From Mycolicibacterium aurum (GTDB lineage: Bacteria > Actinomycetota > Actinomycetes > Mycobacteriales > Mycobacteriaceae), in NCBI RefSeq assembly GCF_900637195.1, contig NZ_LR134356.1:1116001-1180000 (forward strand): a stretch of 64,000 bases of DNA. Reading direction: 5' to 3'. The notes beneath the pieces were generated by a model that ran no database searches, was not told the origin of the DNA, and saw nothing but the letters and a program-made list of their open reading frames with translations. Each line of letters begins with the position of its first letter. The stretch's first letter is position 1. Of the stretch, positions 39,341-48,316 are shown piece by piece. The position numbers and the translations under genes are program-made.

Positions 39341-39904
39341 GTGGGCACGGGGCGACTGCGCAATGCGCCGCAGACGCGCGCCGACATCCTCGATGCGGCC
39401 CGGCGGAGATTCGGGGCCGAGGGCTACCAGCGCACCACGCTGCGGGCGGTGGCCGGGGATGTCGGGGTCGATCCGGCGCTGATCATCCGCTACTTCGGCA
39501 GCAAACAGGAACTGTTCGCCGAGGCGGCGGAGTTCCGGGTCGACATTCCCGACCTGAGCGCCGTCGACGCCGACGACGTCGCCGATGCGTTGCTGTCGCG
39601 CTTCTTCGCGGTGTGGGAACAGGACACCACGTTCCTCGCTCTGCTGCGGGCGGCGATGACCAGCGAGTCCGCGGCCGAGACGATGCGACAGGTTTTCGTC
39701 ACCCAGGTGGCGCCGGCGCTGGCCGCCGTCACCCCGGACCATCCGGCACAGCGCGCCGGCCTGCTGGGTGCCTTCGTCATCGGTTTGGCCACAACACGTT
39801 ACGTGCTGGGCAATCCGGGGGTCGCCACCCTCGGCCACGACGAGCTGATCCGCTTCGCCCGCCCGGTGATCCGGCAACTGCTGTTCGGGCCGGTCTCCGA
39901 CTGA
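39341..39904 (+). CDS. TetR family transcriptional regulator
   Basis: 187 aa from the leaderless GTG. HTH: LRAVAGDVGVDPALIIRYFG (about residues 33-52), followed by a helical ligand domain with a TetR_C-like end. It faces mmsB convergently, so the natural target is not obvious; the palindrome before mmsA (43594-43611) is one candidate site. Confidence 0.85.
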   Translation: MGTGRLRNAPQTRADILDAARRRFGAEGYQRTTLRAVAGDVGVDPALIIRYFGSKQELFAEAAEFRVDIPDLSAVDADDVADALLSRFFAVWEQDTTFLALLRAAMTSESAAETMRQVFVTQVAPALAAVTPDHPAQRAGLLGAFVIGLATTRYVLGNPGVATLGHDELIRFARPVIRQLLFGPVSD

Positions 39905-39921
39905 ACCTCCCCCGCCGAGTC

Positions 39922-39966
39922 TGAGCTTGTGTGCGACTTTCCGCCGAAATCTCGCACACAACCTCA
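39922..39966. repeat. Long imperfect hairpin between convergent genes
   Basis: TGAGCTTGTGTGCGA (39922-39936) and TCGCACACAACCTCA (39952-39966) pair at 14 of 15 positions, with an inner TTTC/GAAA pair (39938-39941, 39946-39949). It sits between the ends of the TetR gene and mmsB, so it can stop transcription from both sides. The sequence looks like a dispersed mycobacterial intergenic palindrome. Confidence 0.65.
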
Positions 39967-39981
39967 GTTTCGGCGCCACTG

Positions 39982-40854
39982 TCAGCCGCGGAGCGCCTCG
40001 ATGATCGCGCTGAAGTCCTTGTCGGCATTGGCCTTGGTGAACTCTGCGTAGATCTCGGCGGCGTGGGTGCCGAGCGGCGCCGACGATCCGGTCGAGTTCA
40101 CCGCGTCCATCGCCAGACCGAGGTCCTTGTTCATCAGCGCGGTGGCGAAGCCGGGCTTGAAACCGTTGTTGGCCGGCGACGTCGGGACGGGGCCGGGCAC
40201 CGGACAATTGGTGTGCACCGCCCAGCAGTTGCCCGTCGCTCCCGTGATCACGTCGAACAGCGACTGCGCCGGGAGCCCGAGCTTCTCGGCGAGCACGAAC
40301 GCCTCGCCGATGGCGATCTGCTGCACCGCGAGCACCATGTTGTTGCACAGCTTGGCGGCCTGGCCCGCGCCGGACGCGCCGCAGTGGATGATCTTGCCCG
40401 CCATCGGTTCCAGGACCGGGCGGGCCCGTTCGAACGACTCGTCGTCGCCGCCGACCATGAACGCGAGCGTGCCCGCGGTCGCGCCCTTGATGCCGCCCGA
40501 GACCGGTGCGTCGATGTGCGCCAAGCCGTGCCCGACGGCCTGGTCGTGCAGCGAGCGCGCGTCGTCGACGGAGATGGTGGAGGTGTCGATCAGCAGTGCG
40601 CCGGCCTTGGCGGCAGGCAGGATCTCCGCATACACCGCCTTGACGACACCGCCGTTGGGTAGCGAGGTGATCACCACGTCAGCGTCGGCGACCGCCGCCG
40701 CGCCCGTGTCGAACACGGTCGCGCCGTTGGCCTGTGCCGCTTCGGTCAACGCCTGCACCGGGTCGAAGCCGTGCACGGTGTGCCCGGCCGACACCAGGTT
40801 GGCCGCCATCGGCCCGCCCATGTTGCCGAGCCCCAGGAACGCGATCGTCGTCAT
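39982..40854 (-). CDS. mmsB: 3-hydroxyisobutyrate dehydrogenase
   Basis: 290 aa from the ATG at 40854 with GGGAGTCAC before it; an upstream extension would run into fadE9. NAD-binding GLGNMG (8-13), substrate motif DAPVSGGIKGATAG and catalytic Lys in GQAAKLCNN are all present. It oxidises 3-hydroxyisobutyrate to methylmalonate semialdehyde in valine breakdown, next to MmsA and an acyl-CoA dehydrogenase. Confidence 0.94.
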   Translation of the reverse strand: MTTIAFLGLGNMGGPMAANLVSAGHTVHGFDPVQALTEAAQANGATVFDTGAAAVADADVVITSLPNGGVVKAVYAEILPAAKAGALLIDTSTISVDDARSLHDQAVGHGLAHIDAPVSGGIKGATAGTLAFMVGGDDESFERARPVLEPMAGKIIHCGASGAGQAAKLCNNMVLAVQQIAIGEAFVLAEKLGLPAQSLFDVITGATGNCWAVHTNCPVPGPVPTSPANNGFKPGFATALMNKDLGLAMDAVNSTGSSAPLGTHAAEIYAEFTKANADKDFSAIIEALRG

Positions 40855-40868
40855 GTGACTCCCTCGTC

Positions 40869-42032
40869 TCAGGACGCGCGGGCCCGGGCGGCAGCTGCCC
40901 GCCCGATGACCACGCGCATTATTTCGTTGGTGCCCTCCAGGATCCGGTGCACGCGCAGATCGCGGACGATCTTCTCCAGCCCGTATTCCTTGAGGTAGCC
41001 GTAACCGCCGTGCAGCTGCAGCGCCTGATCGGCCACGTCGAAGCACACATCGGTGACGTGGAGCTTGGCCATCGCGCACAGCTCGACCCGGTCGGGGTGG
41101 TCGTCGTCCAGAGCCGTTGCGGCACGCCACAGCAGCGCGCGCGACGTCTGCAGCTTGGTCGCCATGTCGGCCAGCGTGAACCTGATGGTGGGTTCGTCGA
41201 GCAGAGAGCCGCCGAAGGCCTGCCGGTCGGACAGGTACGCGGCAGCCTTGTCGTAGGCGATCTGAGCGCCGCCCAGCGAGCAGGCGGCGATGTTGATGCG
41301 CCCGCCGTTGAGGCCCTTCATCGCGATGCCGAACCCGGTGCCCTCGCCGTCGGTGCCACCGAGCAGCGCGTCGGCGGGAACGCGGGCACCCTCGAAGATC
41401 ACCTGCTTGGTGGGCTGGGCGTTCCAGCCCATCTTCTGCTCATCGGCGCCGAAGCTCAGGCCGGGCGTGTCCCTGGGCACGACGAACGCCGAGATGCCTT
41501 TCGGACCTTCGCTGCCGGTGCGCGCCATCACGACGTAGACGTCCGAGGAACCGGCGCCGGAGATGAACTGTTTGACACCATCGAGCACCCATTCGTCCCC
41601 GGATCGAACAGCCTTGGTGCGCAGCGCACCGGCGTCCGATCCGGCGCCCGGTTCGGTCAGGCAGTAACTGGCGATGGCGTCCATCGACGCGAGCCGAGGC
41701 ACCCACTCCTTGCGTTGCTCCTCGGTGCCGAAGCTGTCGATCATCCACGCGCACATGTTGTGAATCGACAGGAACGCCGCCACGGTGGGGTCCGCGGTGG
41801 CCAGCTTCTCGAAGATCCGCACCGCGTCGATACGACGCAGTCCACTGCCGCCGACGTCCTCGCGGCAGTAGATGGCGGCCATGCCGAGTTCGGCGGCCTC
41901 GCGCAGCACCTCGACGGGGAAGTGGTGCGTCTCGTCCCATTCCAGCGCGTAGGGCGCCAACCGTTTCTCGGCGAATGCCGCTGCGGTCTCGGCGATCACA
42001 CGCTCGTCGTCGTCCAGACCGAAATAGTCCAT
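40869..42032 (-). CDS. fadE9: Acyl-CoA dehydrogenase (isobutyryl-CoA type)
   Basis: 387 aa. CLTEPGAGSDAGALRTKAVR is the FAD/substrate signature and the catalytic Glu is in the C-terminal RILEGTNEIMRVVIGR. Between mmsA and mmsB it should oxidise isobutyryl-CoA to methacrylyl-CoA; M. tuberculosis fadE9 (Rv0752c) has the same neighbours. 8 bp after mmsA. Confidence 0.92.
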   Translation of the reverse strand: MDYFGLDDDERVIAETAAAFAEKRLAPYALEWDETHHFPVEVLREAAELGMAAIYCREDVGGSGLRRIDAVRIFEKLATADPTVAAFLSIHNMCAWMIDSFGTEEQRKEWVPRLASMDAIASYCLTEPGAGSDAGALRTKAVRSGDEWVLDGVKQFISGAGSSDVYVVMARTGSEGPKGISAFVVPRDTPGLSFGADEQKMGWNAQPTKQVIFEGARVPADALLGGTDGEGTGFGIAMKGLNGGRINIAACSLGGAQIAYDKAAAYLSDRQAFGGSLLDEPTIRFTLADMATKLQTSRALLWRAATALDDDHPDRVELCAMAKLHVTDVCFDVADQALQLHGGYGYLKEYGLEKIVRDLRVHRILEGTNEIMRVVIGRAAAARARAS

Positions 42033-42040
42033 GTGCGCGG

Positions 42041-43561
42041 TTATTTCATGGTGGGAATGGAGAATTCAGCGCCATCCTTGATGCCCGACGGCCAGCGCTG
42101 CGTGACGGTCTTGGTCTTGGTGTAGAACAGGATCGAGTGCGGCCCGTGCTGGTTGAGGTCGCCGAAGCCGGACCGCTTCCAGCCGCCGAAAGTGTGATAA
42201 GACACCGGAACCGGGATCGGCACGTTGACGCCGACCATGCCGACCTGCACCCGCGAGACGAAGTCCCGAGCGGCGTCGCCGTCGCGGGTGAACACCGCGA
42301 CGCCGTTGCCGTATTCGTGCTTGGTGGGCAGGCTCAGTGCTTCTTCATAGTCCTTGGCTCTTACGATGCACAGCACCGGGCCGAAGATCTCGTCGGTGTA
42401 GATCGACATGTCGGTGGTGACGTGGTCGAACAGGGTGGGCCCGATGAAGTAGCCACCCTCGAGGCTCTGGTCGTCGAACGTCAGCTCGTCACTTGCCCGT
42501 TCGCGACCGTCGACCACCAGGTCGGCGCCCGCCGCGACGCCCTGGCCGATGTAGTCGCGCACGCGGTTGAGCGCGGCCTCGGTGACCAGCGGTCCGTAGT
42601 CGGCCTTCGGGTCGAGGCTATGGCCCACCCGGAGTTCCTTGACGCGTTCGACGAGCCTGGCCCGCAAGCGATTCGCCGTCTCTTCGCCGACCGGCACTGC
42701 GACGCTGATCGCCATGCACCGTTCGCCCGCGCTGCCGTAGCCGGCGCCGATGAGTGCGTCGACCGCCTGGTCGAGGTCGGCGTCGGGGAGGATGACCATG
42801 TGGTTCTTGGCGCCGCCGAAGCACTGCGAACGCTTGCCGTTGGCCGCGGCGGTGGCGTAGATGTACTGCGCGATGTCGGACGAGCCGACGAACCCGACGG
42901 CCTGGATGTCGGGGTGGTGCAGGATCGCGTCGACGGCTTCCTTGTCGCCCTGGACGACCTGGAACACGCCGGCGGGAAGCCCGGCCTCCAGGAACAGCTC
43001 CGCCAGGCGCACCGGCACCGACGGGTCCCGCTCGGAGGGCTTGAGGATGAAGGCGTTCCCGCACGCGAGGGCGGGACCGGCCTTCCACAGCGGGATCATC
43101 GCCGGGAAGTTGAAGGGCGTGATGCCGGCGACCACGCCGAGCGGCTGGCGCAGGGAGTAGACGTCGATACCGCCGCCCGCGCCCTCGGTGTACTCACCCT
43201 TGAGCAGGTGCGGGATGCCGATCGCGAACTCGATGACCTCGATGCCGCGCTGGATGTCGCCCCTGGAGTCGGCGATCGTCTTGCCGTGCTCCTTGGACAG
43301 GAGTTCGGCCAGCTCATCGGTGTTGGCGTTGACCAGCTCGACGAATTTCATCAGCACGCGGGCACGGCGCTGGGGGTTCCAGGCGGCCCATTCCTTCTGG
43401 GCCTCGACGGCCGAGGCCACCGCGGTGTCCACGTCGGCCGCGGCGGCCAGGACGACCTGTGCCTGCACCTCGCCGGTGCTCGGATACAGCACGTCGGCTG
43501 TGCGGGTGGACGCCAGCTCGCTGCGCTTGCCGTCGATGAAGTGGGGGATCCGTGTGGTCAT
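42041..43561 (-). CDS. mmsA: Methylmalonate-semialdehyde dehydrogenase (acylating)
   Basis: 506 aa from the ATG at 43561. The MmsA subgroup is marked by ITPFNFPAMIPLWKAGPALA, QCFGGAKNHMVILPDADLDQ and the catalytic Cys in AGERCMAISV. It turns methylmalonate semialdehyde and CoA into propionyl-CoA. First gene of the mmsA-fadE9-mmsB operon, with a strong palindrome 33 bp upstream. A longer frame to 43780 runs antisense to the SDR gene. Confidence 0.95.
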   Translation of the reverse strand: MTTRIPHFIDGKRSELASTRTADVLYPSTGEVQAQVVLAAAADVDTAVASAVEAQKEWAAWNPQRRARVLMKFVELVNANTDELAELLSKEHGKTIADSRGDIQRGIEVIEFAIGIPHLLKGEYTEGAGGGIDVYSLRQPLGVVAGITPFNFPAMIPLWKAGPALACGNAFILKPSERDPSVPVRLAELFLEAGLPAGVFQVVQGDKEAVDAILHHPDIQAVGFVGSSDIAQYIYATAAANGKRSQCFGGAKNHMVILPDADLDQAVDALIGAGYGSAGERCMAISVAVPVGEETANRLRARLVERVKELRVGHSLDPKADYGPLVTEAALNRVRDYIGQGVAAGADLVVDGRERASDELTFDDQSLEGGYFIGPTLFDHVTTDMSIYTDEIFGPVLCIVRAKDYEEALSLPTKHEYGNGVAVFTRDGDAARDFVSRVQVGMVGVNVPIPVPVSYHTFGGWKRSGFGDLNQHGPHSILFYTKTKTVTQRWPSGIKDGAEFSIPTMK

Positions 43562-43593
43562 GCTCGAGCCTTCCAGAGACGCGTCGGCGTGAA

Positions 43594-43611
43594 TACTTGG
43601 ATATCCTAGTA
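43594..43611. promoter_or_regulatory. Palindromic operator upstream of mmsA
   Basis: TACTTGGATATCCTAGTA is palindromic at 16 of 18 positions around a perfect GGATATCC core. It lies 33 bp before the mmsA ATG and is probably the binding site of a dimeric repressor such as a TetR protein. Confidence 0.65.
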
Positions 43612-43640
43612 ATGCCCCGGGTGGGTTGGCAAGGACGACT

Positions 43641-44393
43641 TCACTGCGCGGTGTAGCCGCCGTCGACCCTGATCGTGGTGCCTGTGACGTACTGCGCGTC
43701 GTCGGACACCAGGTAGGCGATCGCTGCGGCGACGTCTTCGGGTGTTGCCAACCGCCCCAACGGAATCCGCGCCACGACATTCCGCTCGGCCTGAACGGGG
43801 TCCGGTGTGCCCGCCACCCAGGCGTCGTAGAGGGGCGTTCTGGTCATTCCCGGTGCGACATCGTTGACCCGGATCCCGCGTGGGGCGAGCTCGACCGCCG
43901 CCGTCAGGGTGAGGGCCTGTACCGCCCCCTTGGATGCCGCGTACACGCCCATGGTCGGCACTCCCGCGACGGCCAGCCGGGACGTGATGTTCACGATGGA
44001 ACCGCCACGGTCCATCAGTGCGGCCGCCGCCTGGATCATCGTGAGGACGGCGAAGGTGTTGACCTCGAATGTGCGTCGGACGGCGGCAAGGGGAGTGGAC
44101 ACCAATTCGTGCGTGTGGTCGACCGCGGCACCGTTGACCACCCCATCCAGGCTGTCGAACGCATCTCGGCACGCGTTGACCACCGCCTCTGGTGCGCCGG
44201 GTTCGGTGAGGTCGGCGCCGAGGAACCGGACGCCGTCGCCGAGAGACTCGCGCAGCCGGTCCCCCCGGTCCCGATCTCGGCCCGTGGCCAGCACCCGGGC
44301 TCCTTCGGCGTGCAGGCGCGTCACCGTCGCCAGTCCGATTCCCGACGTTGCGCCGGTGACCACGACGGCCTTGCCTGCCAACCGGTCAGACAT
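43641..44393 (-). CDS. SDR family oxidoreductase
   Basis: 250 aa, classical short-chain dehydrogenase: cofactor motif TGATSGIG (14-21), active-site YAASKG with upstream Ser (NITSR), and DVAPGMTRT. The usual NNAG is replaced by VNGAA. It should oxidise a secondary alcohol or reduce a ketone with NAD(P). It starts 6 bp after the IclR stop, so the two form an operon and it probably belongs to the IclR-controlled island. Confidence 0.88.
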   Translation of the reverse strand: MSDRLAGKAVVVTGATSGIGLATVTRLHAEGARVLATGRDRDRGDRLRESLGDGVRFLGADLTEPGAPEAVVNACRDAFDSLDGVVNGAAVDHTHELVSTPLAAVRRTFEVNTFAVLTMIQAAAALMDRGGSIVNITSRLAVAGVPTMGVYAASKGAVQALTLTAAVELAPRGIRVNDVAPGMTRTPLYDAWVAGTPDPVQAERNVVARIPLGRLATPEDVAAAIAYLVSDDAQYVTGTTIRVDGGYTAQ

Positions 44394-44399
44394 AGATCG

Positions 44400-45173
44400 T
44401 CACGGAAGCTTGCGCGCTATCTCGTGCGCTCCCTCGATCACCTGGGCGCCGGCGTGTTCCAGATTCTCCGGCGTCAGGCGATGGGTGAGGAAGCTGATGC
44501 TCAGGGCGTAGCGGGACGGTCCGCCGTTGGCAGCGGGCACCGCGGCGGCGACACAGGTGAGTTCCTCGGCGGCTTCTTCCCGGTCGACCGCGAAGCCCAG
44601 CTCCCGGATCTCCTTGATCTCCGCCGCCATCTTCTTCATGGACGTGATGGTGTGCGGCGTGAGCGCCGGCAGGCCCGCGGAGGCCGCGATGTCGCGCCAG
44701 ACGCTGTCGGGCATGCTCGCCATCAACGATTTGCCCAGCGCCGAGGCGTGCCAGGGATCGGACTGCCCGACGTCGCTGACCTTCTTGACGGCACGTCTGC
44801 CTTCGACGACCTCGAGGATGACCACGCTCCGGTCCTTGTGCACCGCGAAATTCACCGTCTCGTTGAACTCCAGCATCAGCCGCTCCATGGTGGGCCGTAT
44901 CGCTTCGGAGGGCACCTGGCCGGAGAACGCGCGTTGTCCCAGCCGGAAGATTTCCCACCCGAGCCGGTATTGCGCCGTGTTGAACCGTTCGACGTATCCG
45001 AGGGCGGCAAGGCTGTTCAGATAGCGCAACACTGTGGCCTCGTTGAGCTCTGTGCGCCTTGATATTTCGGTCAGGTTGCCGTTCTCGGCGTCTGCCACCG
45101 CGCTGAGGATCCGCGCGGTGCGCTCGACGCCGATCAGGTTCGAACCCTTCTCGGATCGCGCCTCCGTTTTCAC
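44400..45173 (-). CDS. IclR family transcriptional regulator
   Basis: 257 aa, GTG start. The N-terminal winged helix (LTEISRRTELNEATVLRYLN) and the C-terminal effector domain (DPWHASALGKSLMASMPD, then REEAAEELTCVAAAVPAANG) are typical. It is divergent from the catabolic genes at 45324 onward and presumably responds to a pathway metabolite. Two CCCAGTGA direct repeats lie at its own 5' end (about 45176 and 45194). Confidence 0.9.
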   Translation of the reverse strand: MKTEARSEKGSNLIGVERTARILSAVADAENGNLTEISRRTELNEATVLRYLNSLAALGYVERFNTAQYRLGWEIFRLGQRAFSGQVPSEAIRPTMERLMLEFNETVNFAVHKDRSVVILEVVEGRRAVKKVSDVGQSDPWHASALGKSLMASMPDSVWRDIAASAGLPALTPHTITSMKKMAAEIKEIRELGFAVDREEAAEELTCVAAAVPAANGGPSRYALSISFLTHRLTPENLEHAGAQVIEGAHEIARKLP

Positions 45174-45238
45174 CCAGTGAAGGTTACCAGTACCCAGTGA
45201 TGGAGCCGCCGGACCGTCGCCCGATGTTCAGGTTCCTG

Positions 45239-45267
45239 TTGACAGGTCGATTGCGACACCCTAGATT
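45239..45267 (+). promoter_or_regulatory. Strong sigma-A promoter of the catabolic operon
   Basis: TTGACA (45239-45244), 17 nt, TAGATT (45262-45267). This near-consensus promoter drives the genes from 45324 and its -10 end touches the left arm of the inverted repeat at 45267-45301. Confidence 0.7.
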
Positions 45268-45301
45268 TTCATTCAACGAAGTCAGATATCACTGAATGAA
45301 A
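45267..45301. promoter_or_regulatory. Candidate IclR operator
   Basis: TTTCATTCA (45267-45275) and TGAATGAAA (45293-45301) are perfect 9-bp arms with a 17-nt spacer. They cover the transcription start, so binding would block RNA polymerase. The divergent IclR gene is the likely source of the repressor. Confidence 0.68.
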
Positions 45302-45323
45302 TTCCGCCATCGAAGGAGATGCC

Positions 45324-46286
45324 ATGACCGCCGCAGCCGACAACCGTTCATCGAAGGTCGACGGTGCTGGCATCCTGGCCTCACAGGGCCTGCTGCCCGC
45401 CGACGACTACACGCTCGCGACGTCGGCGAAGGCATTCGACGACGGCGGCAGCTATCGGCTGGAAATCTCCGGTGTCGAACGGCTTTCCACGCTCGAGGCG
45501 CTCCTGGACGAAGCTGACAAGCACGACGTCTTCATTCACCGCATCATCGCGTTCGGCGGCGGCACCACCCTGCTGACCACCGGCGAGCTCGCCGAGGTCT
45601 CCGGCCTCGCCGCGGAGAACGGCATCGAGCTGATCGCGGTCCCCGGCCCCAGAACCGGGTGGGACCTCGGGCGCCAGGCGCTCAGTACCGAGGGGCAGGC
45701 AGGTGGACGCCGGGTGCGCGGCCTGGACAACGTCCGGTACCTGCTCGACGACTACCTGCGGATCTTCTCGACAGGCATCCGCGGCGTCCTCGTCTGGGAC
45801 GAGGGTGTTCTCGACATCCTGAACAAGGCGCGCGATGCCGGGCACATCCCGGCCGATGCGAAGTTCAAGATCTCCGTGTATGCGGGCCATGCCAATCCGG
45901 CCTCGATCAGGATCCTGCAGGACCTCGGTGCCGACAGCGTCAACCCGGTGGGCGACCTGAGTCGCCCGATGCTCGCCGCCATCCGGCGGTCCGTCGACAT
46001 CCCGCTCGACGTCTGGGCCGAGACCTTCGAATCCTTCGGCGGGATGAACCGGCTGTGGGAAGCCGGCGACATCGCCCGCGTGGCCGGGCCGGTCTACTTC
46101 AAGATCGAGCCGGGCGAGTCCGAAGCCGTCATGTACAACGGCTGGGTCCGGCCCGAGTTCCACGAAGAACTCATCCGGCACAAGGTGCGCCACGCCGCGA
46201 TCCTCAACGAACTCGTCCGCACCAGCTCTGACGACGTGGCGGTGTCGCCACGGCCGCGCACCGCCACCGCTGCCCTCACCAACTGA
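45324..46286 (+). CDS. TIM-barrel protein of uncertain function (U32-peptidase-like)
   Basis: 320 aa with a GAAGGAGATGCC ribosome-binding site. The pattern of strands and helices suggests a TIM barrel: [101 protein letters not shown] can only place it loosely near U32-type peptidase-like barrels and do not recognise catalytic residues. It is the first gene of an operon with an aldehyde dehydrogenase and an aldolase, at the place where a dienoate hydratase would stand in a meta-cleavage operon. A lyase, isomerase or hydratase role is possible, but this is inference. Confidence 0.6.
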   Translation: MTAAADNRSSKVDGAGILASQGLLPADDYTLATSAKAFDDGGSYRLEISGVERLSTLEALLDEADKHDVFIHRIIAFGGGTTLLTTGELAEVSGLAAENGIELIAVPGPRTGWDLGRQALSTEGQAGGRRVRGLDNVRYLLDDYLRIFSTGIRGVLVWDEGVLDILNKARDAGHIPADAKFKISVYAGHANPASIRILQDLGADSVNPVGDLSRPMLAAIRRSVDIPLDVWAETFESFGGMNRLWEAGDIARVAGPVYFKIEPGESEAVMYNGWVRPEFHEELIRHKVRHAAILNELVRTSSDDVAVSPRPRTATAALTN

Positions 46287-46290
46287 CCCG

Positions 46291-47217
46291 ATGACAGATA
46301 CCGGCACCCCTCGCCGTCGGGCCGCGATCATCGGCTCGGGCAACATCGGCACCGACCTGATGCACAAGCTGCGCCGGTCGCACGCGCTGGACGTGGTTGC
46401 CATGGCCGGAATCGACCCGGGCAGCGACGGACTCGCCAGAGCAGCCGCGCTCGACGTCGCGGTGACGGCGGCGGGGGTGGACGGGCTCCTCGACATGAGC
46501 GTCTTCGACGGCGTCTCGGTGATCTTCGATGCCACCAGCGCCCCGGCGCACCACGCGAACTACGCGCGTCTGCAGTCCACCGGACGGCTGGTCATCGACC
46601 TGACCCCCGCGGCGATCGGCCCGTTCGTGGTCCCGGCGGTGAACTTGGCCGGCCTGACCGAGCATCGCAATCTCAACATGGTGACCTGTGGCGGCCAGGC
46701 CACCATCCCGATTGTCGGGGCCCTGTCGGCGGTGACCCGGGTGCACTACGCCGAGATCGTCGCCTCGATCTCGTCGCGGTCGGCGGGTCCGGGGACGCGG
46801 GCCAACATCGACGAGTTCACCGACACCACCGCCCGGGCGATCGAGACAGTGGGCGGGGCGGAGCGCGGCAAGGCGATCATCGTGCTCAACCCGGCAGAGC
46901 CGCCGATGATCATGCGCGACACCGTGGCGGCGTTGGTGTCCACGACGGACACGTCGACGCTCACCGCGGCGGTGACGTCCATGGTCTCCGCTGTCGCACA
47001 GTACGTTCCGGGTTACCGGCTCAGGCAGGACGTGTTGATCTCTGCGGTCCCGCCGCGGGATCCGCGCCGCAGGCTCGTCGGCGGTACCGAGCGCGAGCTC
47101 CTCCAGGTCACGGTTTTTCTTGAGGTGGAGGGCGCCGGGGACTATCTGCCCGCCTACGCCGGAAACCTCGACATCATGACCGCCGCCGCCGTTCGCGTCG
47201 CCGAGGTGGCGCGATGA
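46291..47217 (+). CDS. Acetaldehyde dehydrogenase (acylating), MhpF/HsaG type
   Basis: 308 aa. NAD-binding [16 protein letters not shown] (12-27) and the catalytic Cys133 in [17 protein letters not shown] define the family. It converts acetaldehyde or propionaldehyde and CoA to the acyl-CoA, receiving the aldehyde through a tunnel from the aldolase partner. Its stop overlaps the aldolase ATG by 4 bp. Mycobacterial steroid degradation uses the paralog HsaG; this copy is outside any steroid cluster. Confidence 0.92.
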   Translation: MTDTGTPRRRAAIIGSGNIGTDLMHKLRRSHALDVVAMAGIDPGSDGLARAAALDVAVTAAGVDGLLDMSVFDGVSVIFDATSAPAHHANYARLQSTGRLVIDLTPAAIGPFVVPAVNLAGLTEHRNLNMVTCGGQATIPIVGALSAVTRVHYAEIVASISSRSAGPGTRANIDEFTDTTARAIETVGGAERGKAIIVLNPAEPPMIMRDTVAALVSTTDTSTLTAAVTSMVSAVAQYVPGYRLRQDVLISAVPPRDPRRRLVGGTERELLQVTVFLEVEGAGDYLPAYAGNLDIMTAAAVRVAEVAR

Positions 47218-48218
47218 CCACCTCGATCTACGTCCAGGATGTGACGCTACGGGACGGCATGCACGCGGTGGGCCACTCGTTCTCTCTGGCCGACACCACG
47301 CGCATCGCTCGCGCGCTCGACCTCGCTGGGGTGGCCGCCATCGAGGTGGCCCACGGGGACGGACTCGCCGGCGGCGGGCTCACCTACGGAGCCGGCGCGC
47401 ACACCGACGCCGAATGGATCTCGGCGGTCGCCGACGTCATTCGACATGCCCGTCTCACAACGCTTCTGATCCCCGGTATCGGCACGGTCGAGGATCTGCG
47501 CGCCGCCGTCGACGTGGGCGTCACCTCCGTACGGATCGCCACGCACTGCACCGAGGCCGACATCGCGCAGCAGCACATCCGCATTGCCCGCGAACTCGGC
47601 CTCGACGTGGCGGGCTTTCTGATGATGTCGCACATGGCCGAGCCCGATCAGCTTGCGGCGCAGGCGAAGATCATGGAGGACGCCGGTGCGCAGTGCGTCT
47701 ACGTCACGGATTCGGGTGGGCGTCTGACCATGACCGAGATGCGGGACAGGGTGCGGGCCTACCGGACGTCCCTGAATCCCGATACCTCGATCGGCGTGCA
47801 CGCCCATCACAATCTCGCACTGGGAGTGGCCAATTCGATCGCGGCGGTCGAGGAGGGTGCGCAGCGCGTCGACGCGTCCCTGACCGGCCTCGGCGCAGGC
47901 GCGGGTAACTGCCCGCTCGAGGTCTTCATCGCCGTCGCCGAACTCAACGGCTGGAAGCACGGTTGCGACCTGTTCGCGCTGATGGACGCCGCCGACGACA
48001 TCGTCCGGCCCCTGCAGCAGCGGCCCGTGAGGGTAGACCGGGAGACGCTCACGCTGGGCTATGCCGGCGTGTACTCCAGCTTTCTGTTGCACGCCGAACG
48101 CATCGCCGCCGAAGTCGGTGTCGAACCCCGCGACCTGCTCGTCGAAGCCGGTCGCCGGTCGATGGTCGGCGGACAGGAAGACCTACTCACCGACCTTGCA
48201 CTCGATATGAGGAGGTGA
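47214..48218 (+). CDS. 4-hydroxy-2-oxovalerate aldolase, MhpE/HsaF type
   Basis: 334 aa. The HMGL-like barrel has [19 protein letters not shown] with the catalytic Arg and metal Asp, and the metal-binding histidines in [15 protein letters not shown]. The C-terminal communication domain that docks the dehydrogenase is present ([20 protein letters not shown]). It splits 4-hydroxy-2-oxo acids into pyruvate and an aldehyde. Coupled to the dehydrogenase by ATGA. Confidence 0.93.
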   Translation: MTTSIYVQDVTLRDGMHAVGHSFSLADTTRIARALDLAGVAAIEVAHGDGLAGGGLTYGAGAHTDAEWISAVADVIRHARLTTLLIPGIGTVEDLRAAVDVGVTSVRIATHCTEADIAQQHIRIARELGLDVAGFLMMSHMAEPDQLAAQAKIMEDAGAQCVYVTDSGGRLTMTEMRDRVRAYRTSLNPDTSIGVHAHHNLALGVANSIAAVEEGAQRVDASLTGLGAGAGNCPLEVFIAVAELNGWKHGCDLFALMDAADDIVRPLQQRPVRVDRETLTLGYAGVYSSFLLHAERIAAEVGVEPRDLLVEAGRRSMVGGQEDLLTDLALDMRR

Positions 48219-48316
48219 GGACGTTCTTTTCCGCCTATGTGCCCCGCAATGGCAGCTGGGCACGTGGACACACAGTTGGCCCGCGATCGACACAAATCCA
48301 CGAGAGATGAACGACT

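Noticed and set aside
43562..43780. Upstream extension of MmsA
   Set aside because: It crosses the palindrome and the SDR 3' end; the ATG at 43561 gives the family length.
48239..48263. GTGCCC/GGGCAC repeat before the permease as an operator
   Set aside because: Arms of only 6 GC-rich bases are expected by chance in this genome, so it was noted under the permease but not called.
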